NCBI GenBank assembly: GCA_005808505.1
Contig: SYLX01000238.1
Span: forward strand, 1-34,675
Reading direction: 5' to 3'
Source: Bdellovibrionales bacterium
GTDB lineage: Bacteria; Bdellovibrionota; Bdellovibrionia; Bdellovibrionales; JAMPXM01
DNA length: 34,675 bases
This document shows positions 8,538 to 16,029 of this stretch, piece by piece. A program made the position numbers and the translations under genes. Under the pieces are notes generated by a model that worked only from the letters and a program-made list of their open reading frames with translations, was not told where the DNA came from and did not search any database. The stretch's first letter is position 1; the number at the start of each line of letters is the position of its first letter.

Positions 8538-10442
8538 CTATCTTTTGTTTTCAACTTTTTCGACGCGCGCCTCGATCTTGCCTTTGCACATCCGCACGGT
8601 GATTGAATCACCAGGCTTGAGACTTTCGGCATCGGTAACGATCTTCTCGCCGGAGACAACCATCGAGTAGCCGCGGTCTAGAACCTTGAGTGGGCTCAAG
8701 CTATCCATCACCGCCATTTGAAGCTCTAGGCGTTCGCGCTTACGCACGAGCGCGTTGCGTACCCCTGTCTTTAATCTTTGTACGAAGCTGTTGACCGCTT
8801 GGCCGTGCTTCGCGATGCGTGGCAAAGGTGTCCCGAGCTTCTGCTGGAGAAGTTCGATCTCTAACTGCTTATTCCGGAAGTAGCGCGCCGATGCCTGTTC
8901 GAGTCTTTGCAGAAGCTCATCGCATCTCATCGAAGCGTCTTGGATCTTGCGTTGCGGATCGACGAGACGTTTTGCAAGCGAGTTGCTCACTTGCTTGTAA
9001 CCATTCAGGGCCGCGAGTACGCGGAACCGAAGCGCACGGCTTAAGTTGTTGATGCGATCTTGAAGATCGGCCGCGTTTTTCACCACGAGTTCGGCTGCCG
9101 CCGAAGGTGTCGGAGCGCGAAGATCCGCAACAAAATCGGCAATCGTGAAATCGACTTCGTGACCAACGGCTGAAATGACCGGTACGCGAGCTCCGGCGAT
9201 TGCGCGAGCTACGCGCTCATCGTTGAAGGCCCAAAGATCTTCGATCGAGCCTCCACCGCGTCCAACGATCATGACGTCGGCATCTTCAAGCCGGTTCGCG
9301 AGCTGAATCGCCGAAACGATTTCGCCCGGAGCTTGATCGCCTTGCACTTTACAAGGGATCACCGTAATGCGTGCACCTTTGAAGCGACGACTAAGAACAT
9401 TGAGCATATCGCGAATCGCAGCACCCGTTGGCGACGTTACGATTACGATATGTCTTGGAAGCGCCGGCAGAGGTCGTTTGCGGGCTTCATCAAAGAGGCC
9501 TTCTTTTTGAAGTTTCGCTTTGAGCTGCTCGTAAGCTTTTTGAAGAGCCCCGGCACCGACGGGCTCCATGAGTTCACAAAAAATTTGGTAATTCCCGCGG
9601 GGCTCATAAACGGTGATCTTACCGCGAACTAGGACTTCCATCCCGTCTTCCGGTCGGAACTTCAACTGCGAGTTGAAACCGCGGAACATGACAGCGTTGA
9701 TCTGCGCACGGGCATCTTTGAGGCTAAAGTAAAAATGACCCGAAGTGTGCGCTTTGAAATTTGAGATCTCCGCCTTCAACCACAGAAGAGGGAAACGGCC
9801 TTCCAAAATTTCGCGGATGTACTTGTTCAGTTCCGAAACCGTGAGAACTTCTGGCTCAGGCTCTTTTGCGGGATCTTCGAGCTCTTCTTCAAAATCGAGA
9901 TCAGGCTCCAGCTCGCGTTTAGCTTTGTAGTCGCTCCGCTTACTCTGAACGACGGAAGAGTCCGTTTCGGCTGCTGAGGGCGAGCTGCTCGCCCGCGCTT
10001 TCACCGCACGCTCAAGAGCCGCGATCGCTTTCTCCGCAGGCTTGGCGACGATGACTTGTGTGGTGGTCGTCGCTTTCGCTTCGATCTTCGTCTCGCCGAC
10101 TTGAACTTCGGTTTCGCCCGAAGTCATTTTCGCGACGCCGATCGTTTCTTGAGGATTAGCGGGATCCGACTTCTTTTCGAATTCGAGCTTCGACCAATCT
10201 TTTTTTGAATAGCTGACGGTCTCGTCAGCTGTTTTCTCTGCCGAGGCTTTCGCGCTTTTCGATGCGCGCTTAGCGCGAGTCTTTTTCGCTTTGGGAGCTT
10301 CTTGCTCCGCGGGGGCTGAAGCGTCGCTCTCCTTCGAGGCGGCGTCTGCAGCAGCGTCTTCAGCCGTACTGTTAGTACCGTCGCCGTCAGCAAGATTTAG
10401 GATTTGTTCCCAGCTCAATTGGTCTTTCGACATTCCCGGCAA
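8538..10442 (-). CDS. xseA: Exodeoxyribonuclease VII large subunit with a ~200-residue N-terminal extension
   Basis: 634 residues against about 400-460 for most XseA. Standard XseA begins near residue 200 (LTVSELNKYIREILEGRFPLLW) with the OB fold and continues through the catalytic core (LPRHIVIVTSPTGAAIRDML, DVMIVGRGGGSIEDLWAFNDE, ISAVGHEVDFTIADFVADLRAPTPSAAAE) and the C-terminal coiled coil that binds XseB. The preceding ~198 residues are Ala/Lys/Glu/Thr-rich with a basic patch near residues 50-70 (KAKKTRAKRASKSAK), and look disordered. The start is TTG 10442 or ATG 10433; the former has a G-run upstream. Core residues appear intact, so the enzyme should be active; the tail could recruit DNA or partners. 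Confidence 0.94.
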   Translation of the reverse strand: MPGMSKDQLSWEQILNLADGDGTNSTAEDAAADAASKESDASAPAEQEAPKAKKTRAKRASKSAKASAEKTADETVSYSKKDWSKLEFEKKSDPANPQETIGVAKMTSGETEVQVGETKIEAKATTTTQVIVAKPAEKAIAALERAVKARASSSPSAAETDSSVVQSKRSDYKAKRELEPDLDFEEELEDPAKEPEPEVLTVSELNKYIREILEGRFPLLWLKAEISNFKAHTSGHFYFSLKDARAQINAVMFRGFNSQLKFRPEDGMEVLVRGKITVYEPRGNYQIFCELMEPVGAGALQKAYEQLKAKLQKEGLFDEARKRPLPALPRHIVIVTSPTGAAIRDMLNVLSRRFKGARITVIPCKVQGDQAPGEIVSAIQLANRLEDADVMIVGRGGGSIEDLWAFNDERVARAIAGARVPVISAVGHEVDFTIADFVADLRAPTPSAAAELVVKNAADLQDRINNLSRALRFRVLAALNGYKQVSNSLAKRLVDPQRKIQDASMRCDELLQRLEQASARYFRNKQLEIELLQQKLGTPLPRIAKHGQAVNSFVQRLKTGVRNALVRKRERLELQMAVMDSLSPLKVLDRGYSMVVSGEKIVTDAESLKPGDSITVRMCKGKIEARVEKVENKR

Positions 10443-10466
10443 GGTACCCCCCGGGCCGAGACTCCG

Positions 10467-10697
10467 TCAAGCGAGCCAGAGATTCTGAAGGATCCATGCG
10501 GCCCCAACGAAGAGGCATGTAAAGGCGAGTCCACGGTGCGCACGCCACTGGGCGACCATTGCGGCCGGAAGCCGCTCATCGGCGATCCGGCCGAGCGCGC
10601 TAGAACTCAAAGCGAGCGACACGATCGCTCCGTAGAAGAAACAAACATAAGGGAAAATTGCGTCGAGTTGTTGGATCGTCATCGGCCAGCCCATCAC
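10467..10697 (-). CDS. Small two-helix membrane protein, unknown
   Basis: Up to 76 residues (GTG 10697, ATG 10694 or ATG 10682 as start). Two hydrophobic segments are visible: AIFPYVCFFYGAIVSLALSSSAL and GLAFTCLFVGAAWILQNLWLA, separated by a charged loop (GRIADERLPAAMVAQWRAHR). The product is probably an inner-membrane hairpin protein. It lies 24 bp upstream of xseA on the same strand and could be the first gene of that operon. No family was recognised; it could be a spurious frame, but the hydrophobic pattern and position argue for a gene. Confidence 0.5.
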   Translation of the reverse strand: MMGWPMTIQQLDAIFPYVCFFYGAIVSLALSSSALGRIADERLPAAMVAQWRAHRGLAFTCLFVGAAWILQNLWLA

Positions 10698-10937
10698 TAG
10701 ATCTTTTCGGCCTTTTCTCCAGGGCTCTGCACGCGACTTTCAGAGAGATCAAGCGAAAAATCGCGTCGAGATTTGCCAGGAGATTTGCAAGGGAATTTTC
10801 CTGTCGAGACCGCACCTGGAAGAGATTTTCGATCCACGAATCTTTGATCCAGCCTTTTGCACGTCTCAGTCTGTTTCCTGGCTGCATTCCCCGGCTGCGA
10901 TTTTGAGATTTCCCGCACGATAGGCAACTTTCGTCGA
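10698..10937. other. Intergenic stretch upstream of ssrS, no convincing gene
   Basis: Open frames of 76-95 codons exist on both strands here but none has a recognisable domain, a good ribosome site or an amphipathic or hydrophobic pattern. A short direct repeat GAGATTTGC occurs twice near 10770-10790. The region probably holds the promoter of the minus-strand operon and upstream elements of the 6S RNA promoter. Confidence 0.4.
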
Positions 10938-10966
10938 TTGCGGCGCTAGGACGGCTCTGCTATTCT
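10938..10966 (+). promoter_or_regulatory. Sigma-70-type promoter of 6S RNA
   Basis: TTGCGG, then a 17-bp spacer, then TATTCT. Transcription would start about 7 bp later at 10973, exactly where the closing stem of the 6S RNA begins. Confidence 0.75.
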
Positions 10967-10972
10967 GACTCT

Positions 10973-11147
10973 GGGTTTCCGTGGCAAAAGCTCAGATAAA
11001 AGAAACCCTACAAGTTGTAGAGATAGAGGGACTGTCCCTGACGATGGTGAGCAAGCTCAGCCTTCGGGAACTGAGAAGCCTAAAGTCGTTATATGGTTAC
11101 CCACCTTAAATAACATGGGTTTCTCTATCTGTTAGCGCCACGAAACC
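10973..11147 (+). ncRNA. ssrS: 6S RNA (RNA polymerase-binding regulator)
   Basis: A 175-nt RNA with the two most conserved parts of bacterial 6S. One is GGTGAGCA-GCTC (from 11046) followed by CTGAGAAGCCTAAAG (from 11071), which lines up with E. coli GGUGAGCAUGCUC...CGAGAAGCCUUAAA. The other is the left side AGGGACTGTCCCTGA, matching GGGCCAGUCCCCUGA. The rod shape closes by two long helices: GGTTTCCGTGGC (10974-10985) with GCCACGAAACC (11137-11147), and CAGATA-AGAAACCC (10993-11008) with GGGTTTCT-TATCTG (11117-11131). The unpaired central bubble mimics an open promoter and sequesters the sigma-70 holoenzyme in stationary phase. A consensus promoter precedes it and a terminator follows. Length and structure are normal. 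Confidence 0.92.
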
Positions 11148-11165
11148 TTTTCTTTGAATCCGGTA

Positions 11166-11199
11166 CCCCGCGTGCTCTTTGGAGTTCGCGGGGTTTTTT
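11166..11199 (+). terminator. Intrinsic terminator downstream of ssrS
   Basis: Stem CCCCGCG (11166-11172) and CGCGGGG (11187-11193), loop of 14 nt, followed by TTTTTTG and TTTT. A textbook terminator 19 bp after the mature 6S end. Confidence 0.88.
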
Positions 11200-11298
11200 G
11201 TTTTGGAGCTTTTTTCTTCTGCGCCGAGCGCGCATCCGAAATCTTCGACGCAATCCAGAGTTCGACCTGCGTCCAGCTCCCTTAGCGAGAGCTGGTCT

Positions 11299-11325
11299 TT
11301 GAGAGCTGTTTCACTTTGATACAAT
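11299..11325 (+). promoter_or_regulatory. Possible sigma-70 promoter for the coiled-coil gene
   Basis: TTGAGA and TACAAT with a 15-bp spacer, shorter than ideal. It is the best-looking pair in the 235 bp between the ssrS terminator and the coding start at 11435. Confidence 0.4.
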
Positions 11326-11376
11326 AGTTTTTGTTCCCGCTTGGATCCGCCGAAAAGTGAGACGAGCGATAAGGCG

Positions 11377-11397
11377 CGGTGCCGAGATTTGGCACCG
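11377..11397 (+). other. Leader hairpin with GGTGCC/GGCACC arms
   Basis: CGGTGCC and GGCACCG pair perfectly (7 bp) around a 7-nt loop, with no T-run after it. It lies in the 5' leader of the coiled-coil gene, 38 bp before its ATG. The arms match the core of the palindrome at 25728-25746. Confidence 0.45.
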
Positions 11398-11434
11398 GCG
11401 TTGCTACTTTCGTTATGCATAGGAGCCAAATCCA

Positions 11435-12982
11435 ATGAAGTCCAAAGAGCTGTTCACAACTCGATCAGTTGTCGCTCAACTTCTTTTCGCTGCTTCCCTT
11501 TTCACGGTAGGCGCGGCGGAGGCGCAGCAGCAGCCGACCTTCCCTGGCTTTTACCCGAAGAGTTCAACATGTGAAGCGTCTCGAGATAAAATCAGCAAAG
11601 CAGTCGAGCAATTCAATGACGCTTGCGGTTTCAACGAGGATTGCATTAAGAGCGCACTCGATTGCGGACCTAACGGTAGCATTGGAAAACAGATTCTCGA
11701 ATCTGATGGCACTGACGAAGATCATTGCTCGACGGTAGCTCAGGCTTGCCCGGAACTTCTCCCTGGCGGAAAAGAAGCCACGGCTGAACGCCGGTTGACT
11801 CGTCAAGAACGCAAAGAGCTTGAGAAAGAACGCCTTGATCTTCAGAAGCAACAGCAAGAACAGATGAAGCAGCAGATGGAAGAAGCCAACAAGATGCAAG
11901 AAGATGCAGATAAAGCTGCTGAAGACTATCGCAAGACGAAGAAGGAAGCTTCAGAAAAGCTTCAAGAGACTCTAAGTAAGATCAATACAGAGAAAGCGAA
12001 CGCAGTAAAACAGGCGCAGAAAGAATACGATGAGATCGACAAGCAGTACATTCAGCTCAGAAACGAGCTTCGTCGAATAGCGAGCAAGATTTCCAACACG
12101 GAATTCCGTATGGGCGTTGAATGTCGTGCAGGCGCTGACAGTGTTGCGCGAGAATCAGAAAAACAGCTCGATGAGCGTCTCAAAGCGGAAGCAGCGACGA
12201 TCCAGAACATTCAGTTCGCTCGCGCGGCTTACCGTCGCAAGCAACTGCTTCAGAAAAAACGCGCCAAAATCATCAACATGTACAACCAGTTCCTCTCGAA
12301 GTGTCAGCGTGGAGAAGTTGATCCAGGTCGAGGAATCAAAATCGAACTCGATCAGTTGAAAAGCCAAAACCACGATGACACCGCAACCGCAAACGACCAA
12401 GCGGCTCGCCTAGAAAAGCTACGCCTGCAGATCAACCAGCAAATGGCTGAGCTCGAAAAACAGCTGAACGAGCAGCAACAGCAGGCCGTTAAGTCGAACC
12501 AGGAAGAAATTCAAGAAGCTGAGCTGATGTACCAACAAAAACAACAGCGCCTTCAACAGCGTCAAATGCAGAGCGCGATGCAGTCGATGCAAGCTAATCA
12601 GCTACAAGCAAAACAGGCTGAGAACTTGAATTCACGAATGGACGATGCAAAAGGTGAAGATGCTCTAGCAAGCGCCCGAGCGAAATGCTCAAAGCTCCCT
12701 GATGAAGTTTCAAAACAGAGGGTCGCGAATAACAAGTCCGTTTCTGGCGCAATCATGAACGTGCAGAGCGCGTGTTCGAACATTTCATGCGGCTCAAGCC
12801 AGCAAGACAAAGAGATCGAAGGTTTCATTAGAGGGCAGTGCAATGCGTTTTACTCAGCCCACCAACCCAAATTCAAGAAGGCTGGAAAGAGCGTACCTGG
12901 TTACTCCGCAGCTGGTGGCGGCCGTGGAGGCAATGGCCGTTCTGGCGGCGGATCAATCAACGGCGCTGCGGGTATTAAGTAA
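11435..12982 (+). CDS. Secreted long coiled-coil protein with cysteine clusters and Gly-rich tail, unknown function
   Basis: 515 residues with AGGAG 8 bp before the ATG. A Sec signal (SVVAQLLFAASLFTVGAAEA, cleavage near AEA-QQQ) sends it to the periplasm or beyond. The first ~110 mature residues hold six cysteines. A long Glu/Lys/Gln-rich helix with heptad character runs from about 115 to 390, broken by a short segment around 255-310 with two more cysteines. A Met/Gln-rich stretch (QQRLQQRQMQSAMQSMQANQ) is followed by a second four-cysteine region (about 410-475) and a tail rich in Gly (GGGRGGNGRSGGGS). There are twelve cysteines in total, an even number, suggesting disulfides. No family was recognised. 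Neighbours are ssrS upstream and PBP1A downstream. Confidence 0.88.
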   Translation: MKSKELFTTRSVVAQLLFAASLFTVGAAEAQQQPTFPGFYPKSSTCEASRDKISKAVEQFNDACGFNEDCIKSALDCGPNGSIGKQILESDGTDEDHCSTVAQACPELLPGGKEATAERRLTRQERKELEKERLDLQKQQQEQMKQQMEEANKMQEDADKAAEDYRKTKKEASEKLQETLSKINTEKANAVKQAQKEYDEIDKQYIQLRNELRRIASKISNTEFRMGVECRAGADSVARESEKQLDERLKAEAATIQNIQFARAAYRRKQLLQKKRAKIINMYNQFLSKCQRGEVDPGRGIKIELDQLKSQNHDDTATANDQAARLEKLRLQINQQMAELEKQLNEQQQQAVKSNQEEIQEAELMYQQKQQRLQQRQMQSAMQSMQANQLQAKQAENLNSRMDDAKGEDALASARAKCSKLPDEVSKQRVANNKSVSGAIMNVQSACSNISCGSSQQDKEIEGFIRGQCNAFYSAHQPKFKKAGKSVPGYSAAGGGRGGNGRSGGGSINGAAGIK

Positions 12983-13001
12983 TCTCCCTCTTCCCTCACC
13001 T

Positions 13002-13022
13002 GGCCGTACGTCCGGTACGGCC
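13002..13022 (+). terminator. Strong hairpin after the coiled-coil gene
   Basis: GGCCGTAC and GTACGGCC form a perfect 8-bp stem around a 5-nt loop, 19 bp after the stop codon. No T-run follows, so it may be a pause or 3'-protective hairpin rather than a classical terminator. Confidence 0.5.
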
Positions 13023-13062
13023 TAGCGCCCGACTAGTTCGATAAACATACACACAACCTAAC

Positions 13063-13091
13063 TTGAACCCCTCCTGAGCGCGGACTAAGAT
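13063..13091 (+). promoter_or_regulatory. Sigma-70-type promoter for the PBP1A gene
   Basis: TTGAAC, 17-bp spacer, TAAGAT. It ends about 115 bp upstream of the PBP1A start and lies after the hairpin that closes the previous gene. Confidence 0.6.
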
Positions 13092-13206
13092 AGCAGAACC
13101 AGGAATATTTTTTGCGACGCTGCGCCTTTTCAAGGCATCTGCTGAAGGTATCTGGCGGTCCGCAACTTTAGGTTCTGCATCTTGGCTCATGGAGGCCTGT
13201 TCGCTT

Positions 13207-15948
13207 ATGAAGCTCGGAAAAATCCTCGCCGCTCTCGTTGCCCTCACGATCTTGGGCTCCGTCGCGGTTGGCGCCGTTCTCTTCTCGTTCAATAGTTCTC
13301 TTCCGACGATGATCAAGGTGGAAGACTACGAACCTCTTCTCGTGACCGAAGTCTATGCGCGCGGCGGAGAAAAAATCGGCGAGTACTACCGCGAAAATCG
13401 CAAACTCATTCCGGCGGACAAAATTCCGCCGAAGTTGATCGAAGCGTTCCTCGCGGCCGAAGACGACAAGTTCTACGAACACAAAGGCGTTAACTACGTC
13501 GCGATCGTGCGCGCGATGCTCATCAACTTCACGAGCGGTGAAAAGCGCCAGGGTGCTTCGACGATCACGCAACAGGTGGCGCGCTCGCTCCTCCTCTCAA
13601 AAGAAAAGACCTATACGCGGAAGATCAAAGAAATCCTGCTCGCGCACAAGATGGAAGAGAACTTAAGCAAGCAAGACATCTTGTACCTCTACCTCAACCA
13701 AATCTATTTTGGTGAAGGTGCTTACGGTGTTGGTGCTGCAGCGGATACTTACTTCCGCAAGCCTGTCGACAAACTCACGATCGCGGAGATGGCGCTTCTC
13801 GCGGGTCTTCCTAAAGCTCCGTCGGAGTACCAACCGACTTCCAATCCTTTCCGCGCAAAGCAACGTCAGAACTACGTGCTCGAGCGGATGGAAGCCGTTG
13901 GTTTCATCACGCCCGAAGAAAGACAAAAAGCTCAGCAAGAACTCGTCACCGTCTACATGGACAAAGACTATAAACAGGTGGCGCCCTACTTCATCGAATC
14001 GCTTCGTCAGCTTCTCGTGCAGCAGCTTGGTGAAAAAGCAGTTCTCGACGAAGGCTTGAAAGTCCACACGAGCATCGACTTCAAAGCTCAAGCCGAGGCT
14101 ACGGCTAACGTTCAAGCGGGCCTTCGTGAAGTGGATAAACGCCAAGGTTTCCGTGGTCCGATCAAAAATCTGGCCGCACAAGCGGATCAAGAAAAGTTCC
14201 TTCTCGATACGCGGAAGAAACTCAAAACCGTGAAAGCTCCGGTTCGGATCATCAAGCCCGACGGCAACACGATCCAAGAAGGCCCCCTCGAAATCTTTCA
14301 TCGTCGCGATCCCAAGGGCGCGATCATTACGAACATCCCCGACTACATCACAAAGGGCCAGATCGTTGAGGGCGTCGTAATTAGAATCGACGATGCACTT
14401 GGACTTGCCAGTGTGCGCTTCGCTGACGGCATTGGGTTAATGGATGTTGGCGACATGGGTTGGGCTCGTAAGCCCGATTCAAACGTGAATTACGACTACG
14501 CTCCCCGCCTCACGAAAATCTCGGCAGCTCTTAAAGTCGGCGATGTCGTCGAGTTGAAGATTGCGGGTGAGAAGTATGTTCCCACGCAACGACTCCTCAA
14601 AGAGATTGCCGATCGTAAAAAGAAAGCCCCGATCGCATCGGCTGCGGCTGGGACGATCAACTACGATGAGTTCGCTTATGTTCAACTCGAACAGCGCCCG
14701 ATTGTCGAAGGGGCTCTCATCTCGTTTGATCAAAAAACTCAAGACGTGATCGCGATGGTCGGTGGATACGAGTGGATCCACAAGAAAAACGAGTTCAACC
14801 GCACGATCCAAGCCAAGCGCCAAACGGGCTCGTCGTTCAAAACGATCGTTTACGCAGCGGCGTTGGATAAGGGATACTCTCCCGCAACTCCCATCCAAGA
14901 TGCTCCCGTCGTTTTCGAAACGAAGAGCGAAGCCGAAGAAGGTCAAGAAGAAGACGTCAAACTCTGGAAGCCCCACAACCACGAACAGAAGTTTGCGGGC
15001 GACATCTTGTTCCGCACGGCACTTGTTCGCTCGCTGAACATTCCGACCGTAAAAATTCTTGAAGCGATCGGTGTTCCCTGGGCGATGGAATACGCTCGTC
15101 GCCTCGGCGTCTTTAGCCCGCTCAACCCGGATCTCTCGCTGGGTCTTGGTTCAAGCTCGCTGACTCTTTACGAGATGACGAAAGTGTTCTCGCACTTCGG
15201 TCGCCTCGGGCAGCGCATTCGTCCGATCATTGTCCACAAAGTTCTCAACAAAGAAGGTAAGCCACTCCTTGCTGACATCAGCTTGGATAAGCGCTTCGAA
15301 AAAGAGATCACGGAAGTCGAAACTCAAGTCGAAGAAAAGCGAAAGCTTTATCTCGATCAACTCGCGGCTCAAAACGCAGCCGGAATCCAACCGGCGGCGG
15401 CAACGGGTGATGCTCCCGAGGGAGCTCCGAAACCGAAAGGTCCGCAGCTTTACTTCTCGGATTCAAATCAGCTGATCAGCCCCCAAACGGCTTACGTGAT
15501 GACGACGCTTCTCTCTGCCGTCGTTAACGAAGGTACGGGTGGGAAAGCCCGTGCGCTCGGTCGTCCCGTTGCCGGCAAAACTGGTACAACGAATGGCTAT
15601 TTCGACGCTTGGTTTGTGGGTTACACCGCAAACGTCGCTACGGGCGTTTGGGTTGGCTTTGACGAGGAAAAAAGTCTCGGGCCCGGCGAAGTTGGCGGTC
15701 GCGCCGCGCTGCCGATTTGGGTCGACTTTATGTCGGCTGTGCACAAGGACCTGCCTGCGCAAGACTTCCCGGTTCCGCAAGGTATCGTTTTCGCCAACAT
15801 CGACAACGAAACCGGCAAACTGGCTTCGTCCTCTTCGAGCAAAATCGTTCGGCAGGCCTTCGTACAAGGCACGGAACCCAGTTTGATTAGCACCGCACCG
15901 ACCCGGGATGATGAAACTGAGTTTCTCAAAAAGGACATGACGGAGTAA
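13207..15948 (+). CDS. mrcA: Class A penicillin-binding protein 1A (glycosyltransferase/transpeptidase)
   Basis: 913 residues from ATG 13207, with GGAGG 11 bp upstream; ATG 13189 is in frame but contains that site. One N-terminal membrane anchor (ILAALVALTILGSVAVGAVLF) precedes a GT51 domain: AAEDDKFYEHKGVNY with the catalytic Glu, GASTITQQVARSLLL, RKIKEILLAHKMEENLSKQDILYLYLNQIYFG and PKAPSEYQPTSNP. An OB-like/linker region then leads to the transpeptidase: nucleophile motif SSFK (QTGSSFKTIVYA), SLN (RSLNIPTVK) and KTGTT (AGKTGTTNGYFDAWFVGYT). An Ala/Pro-rich insertion (AQNAAGIQPAAATGDAPEGAPKPKGPQ) lies between SLN and KTG. It polymerises and cross-links peptidoglycan at the inner membrane and is complete. 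Confidence 0.95.
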   Translation: MKLGKILAALVALTILGSVAVGAVLFSFNSSLPTMIKVEDYEPLLVTEVYARGGEKIGEYYRENRKLIPADKIPPKLIEAFLAAEDDKFYEHKGVNYVAIVRAMLINFTSGEKRQGASTITQQVARSLLLSKEKTYTRKIKEILLAHKMEENLSKQDILYLYLNQIYFGEGAYGVGAAADTYFRKPVDKLTIAEMALLAGLPKAPSEYQPTSNPFRAKQRQNYVLERMEAVGFITPEERQKAQQELVTVYMDKDYKQVAPYFIESLRQLLVQQLGEKAVLDEGLKVHTSIDFKAQAEATANVQAGLREVDKRQGFRGPIKNLAAQADQEKFLLDTRKKLKTVKAPVRIIKPDGNTIQEGPLEIFHRRDPKGAIITNIPDYITKGQIVEGVVIRIDDALGLASVRFADGIGLMDVGDMGWARKPDSNVNYDYAPRLTKISAALKVGDVVELKIAGEKYVPTQRLLKEIADRKKKAPIASAAAGTINYDEFAYVQLEQRPIVEGALISFDQKTQDVIAMVGGYEWIHKKNEFNRTIQAKRQTGSSFKTIVYAAALDKGYSPATPIQDAPVVFETKSEAEEGQEEDVKLWKPHNHEQKFAGDILFRTALVRSLNIPTVKILEAIGVPWAMEYARRLGVFSPLNPDLSLGLGSSSLTLYEMTKVFSHFGRLGQRIRPIIVHKVLNKEGKPLLADISLDKRFEKEITEVETQVEEKRKLYLDQLAAQNAAGIQPAAATGDAPEGAPKPKGPQLYFSDSNQLISPQTAYVMTTLLSAVVNEGTGGKARALGRPVAGKTGTTNGYFDAWFVGYTANVATGVWVGFDEEKSLGPGEVGGRAALPIWVDFMSAVHKDLPAQDFPVPQGIVFANIDNETGKLASSSSSKIVRQAFVQGTEPSLISTAPTRDDETEFLKKDMTE

Positions 15949-16029
15949 AACATTGGAGCGAAGCTCTCCCTCTGGACCGGCCTTGGCTTCGCCTGCTGAA
16001 GCCAGCTGGGTCGGAATGGGGAGATTCGC

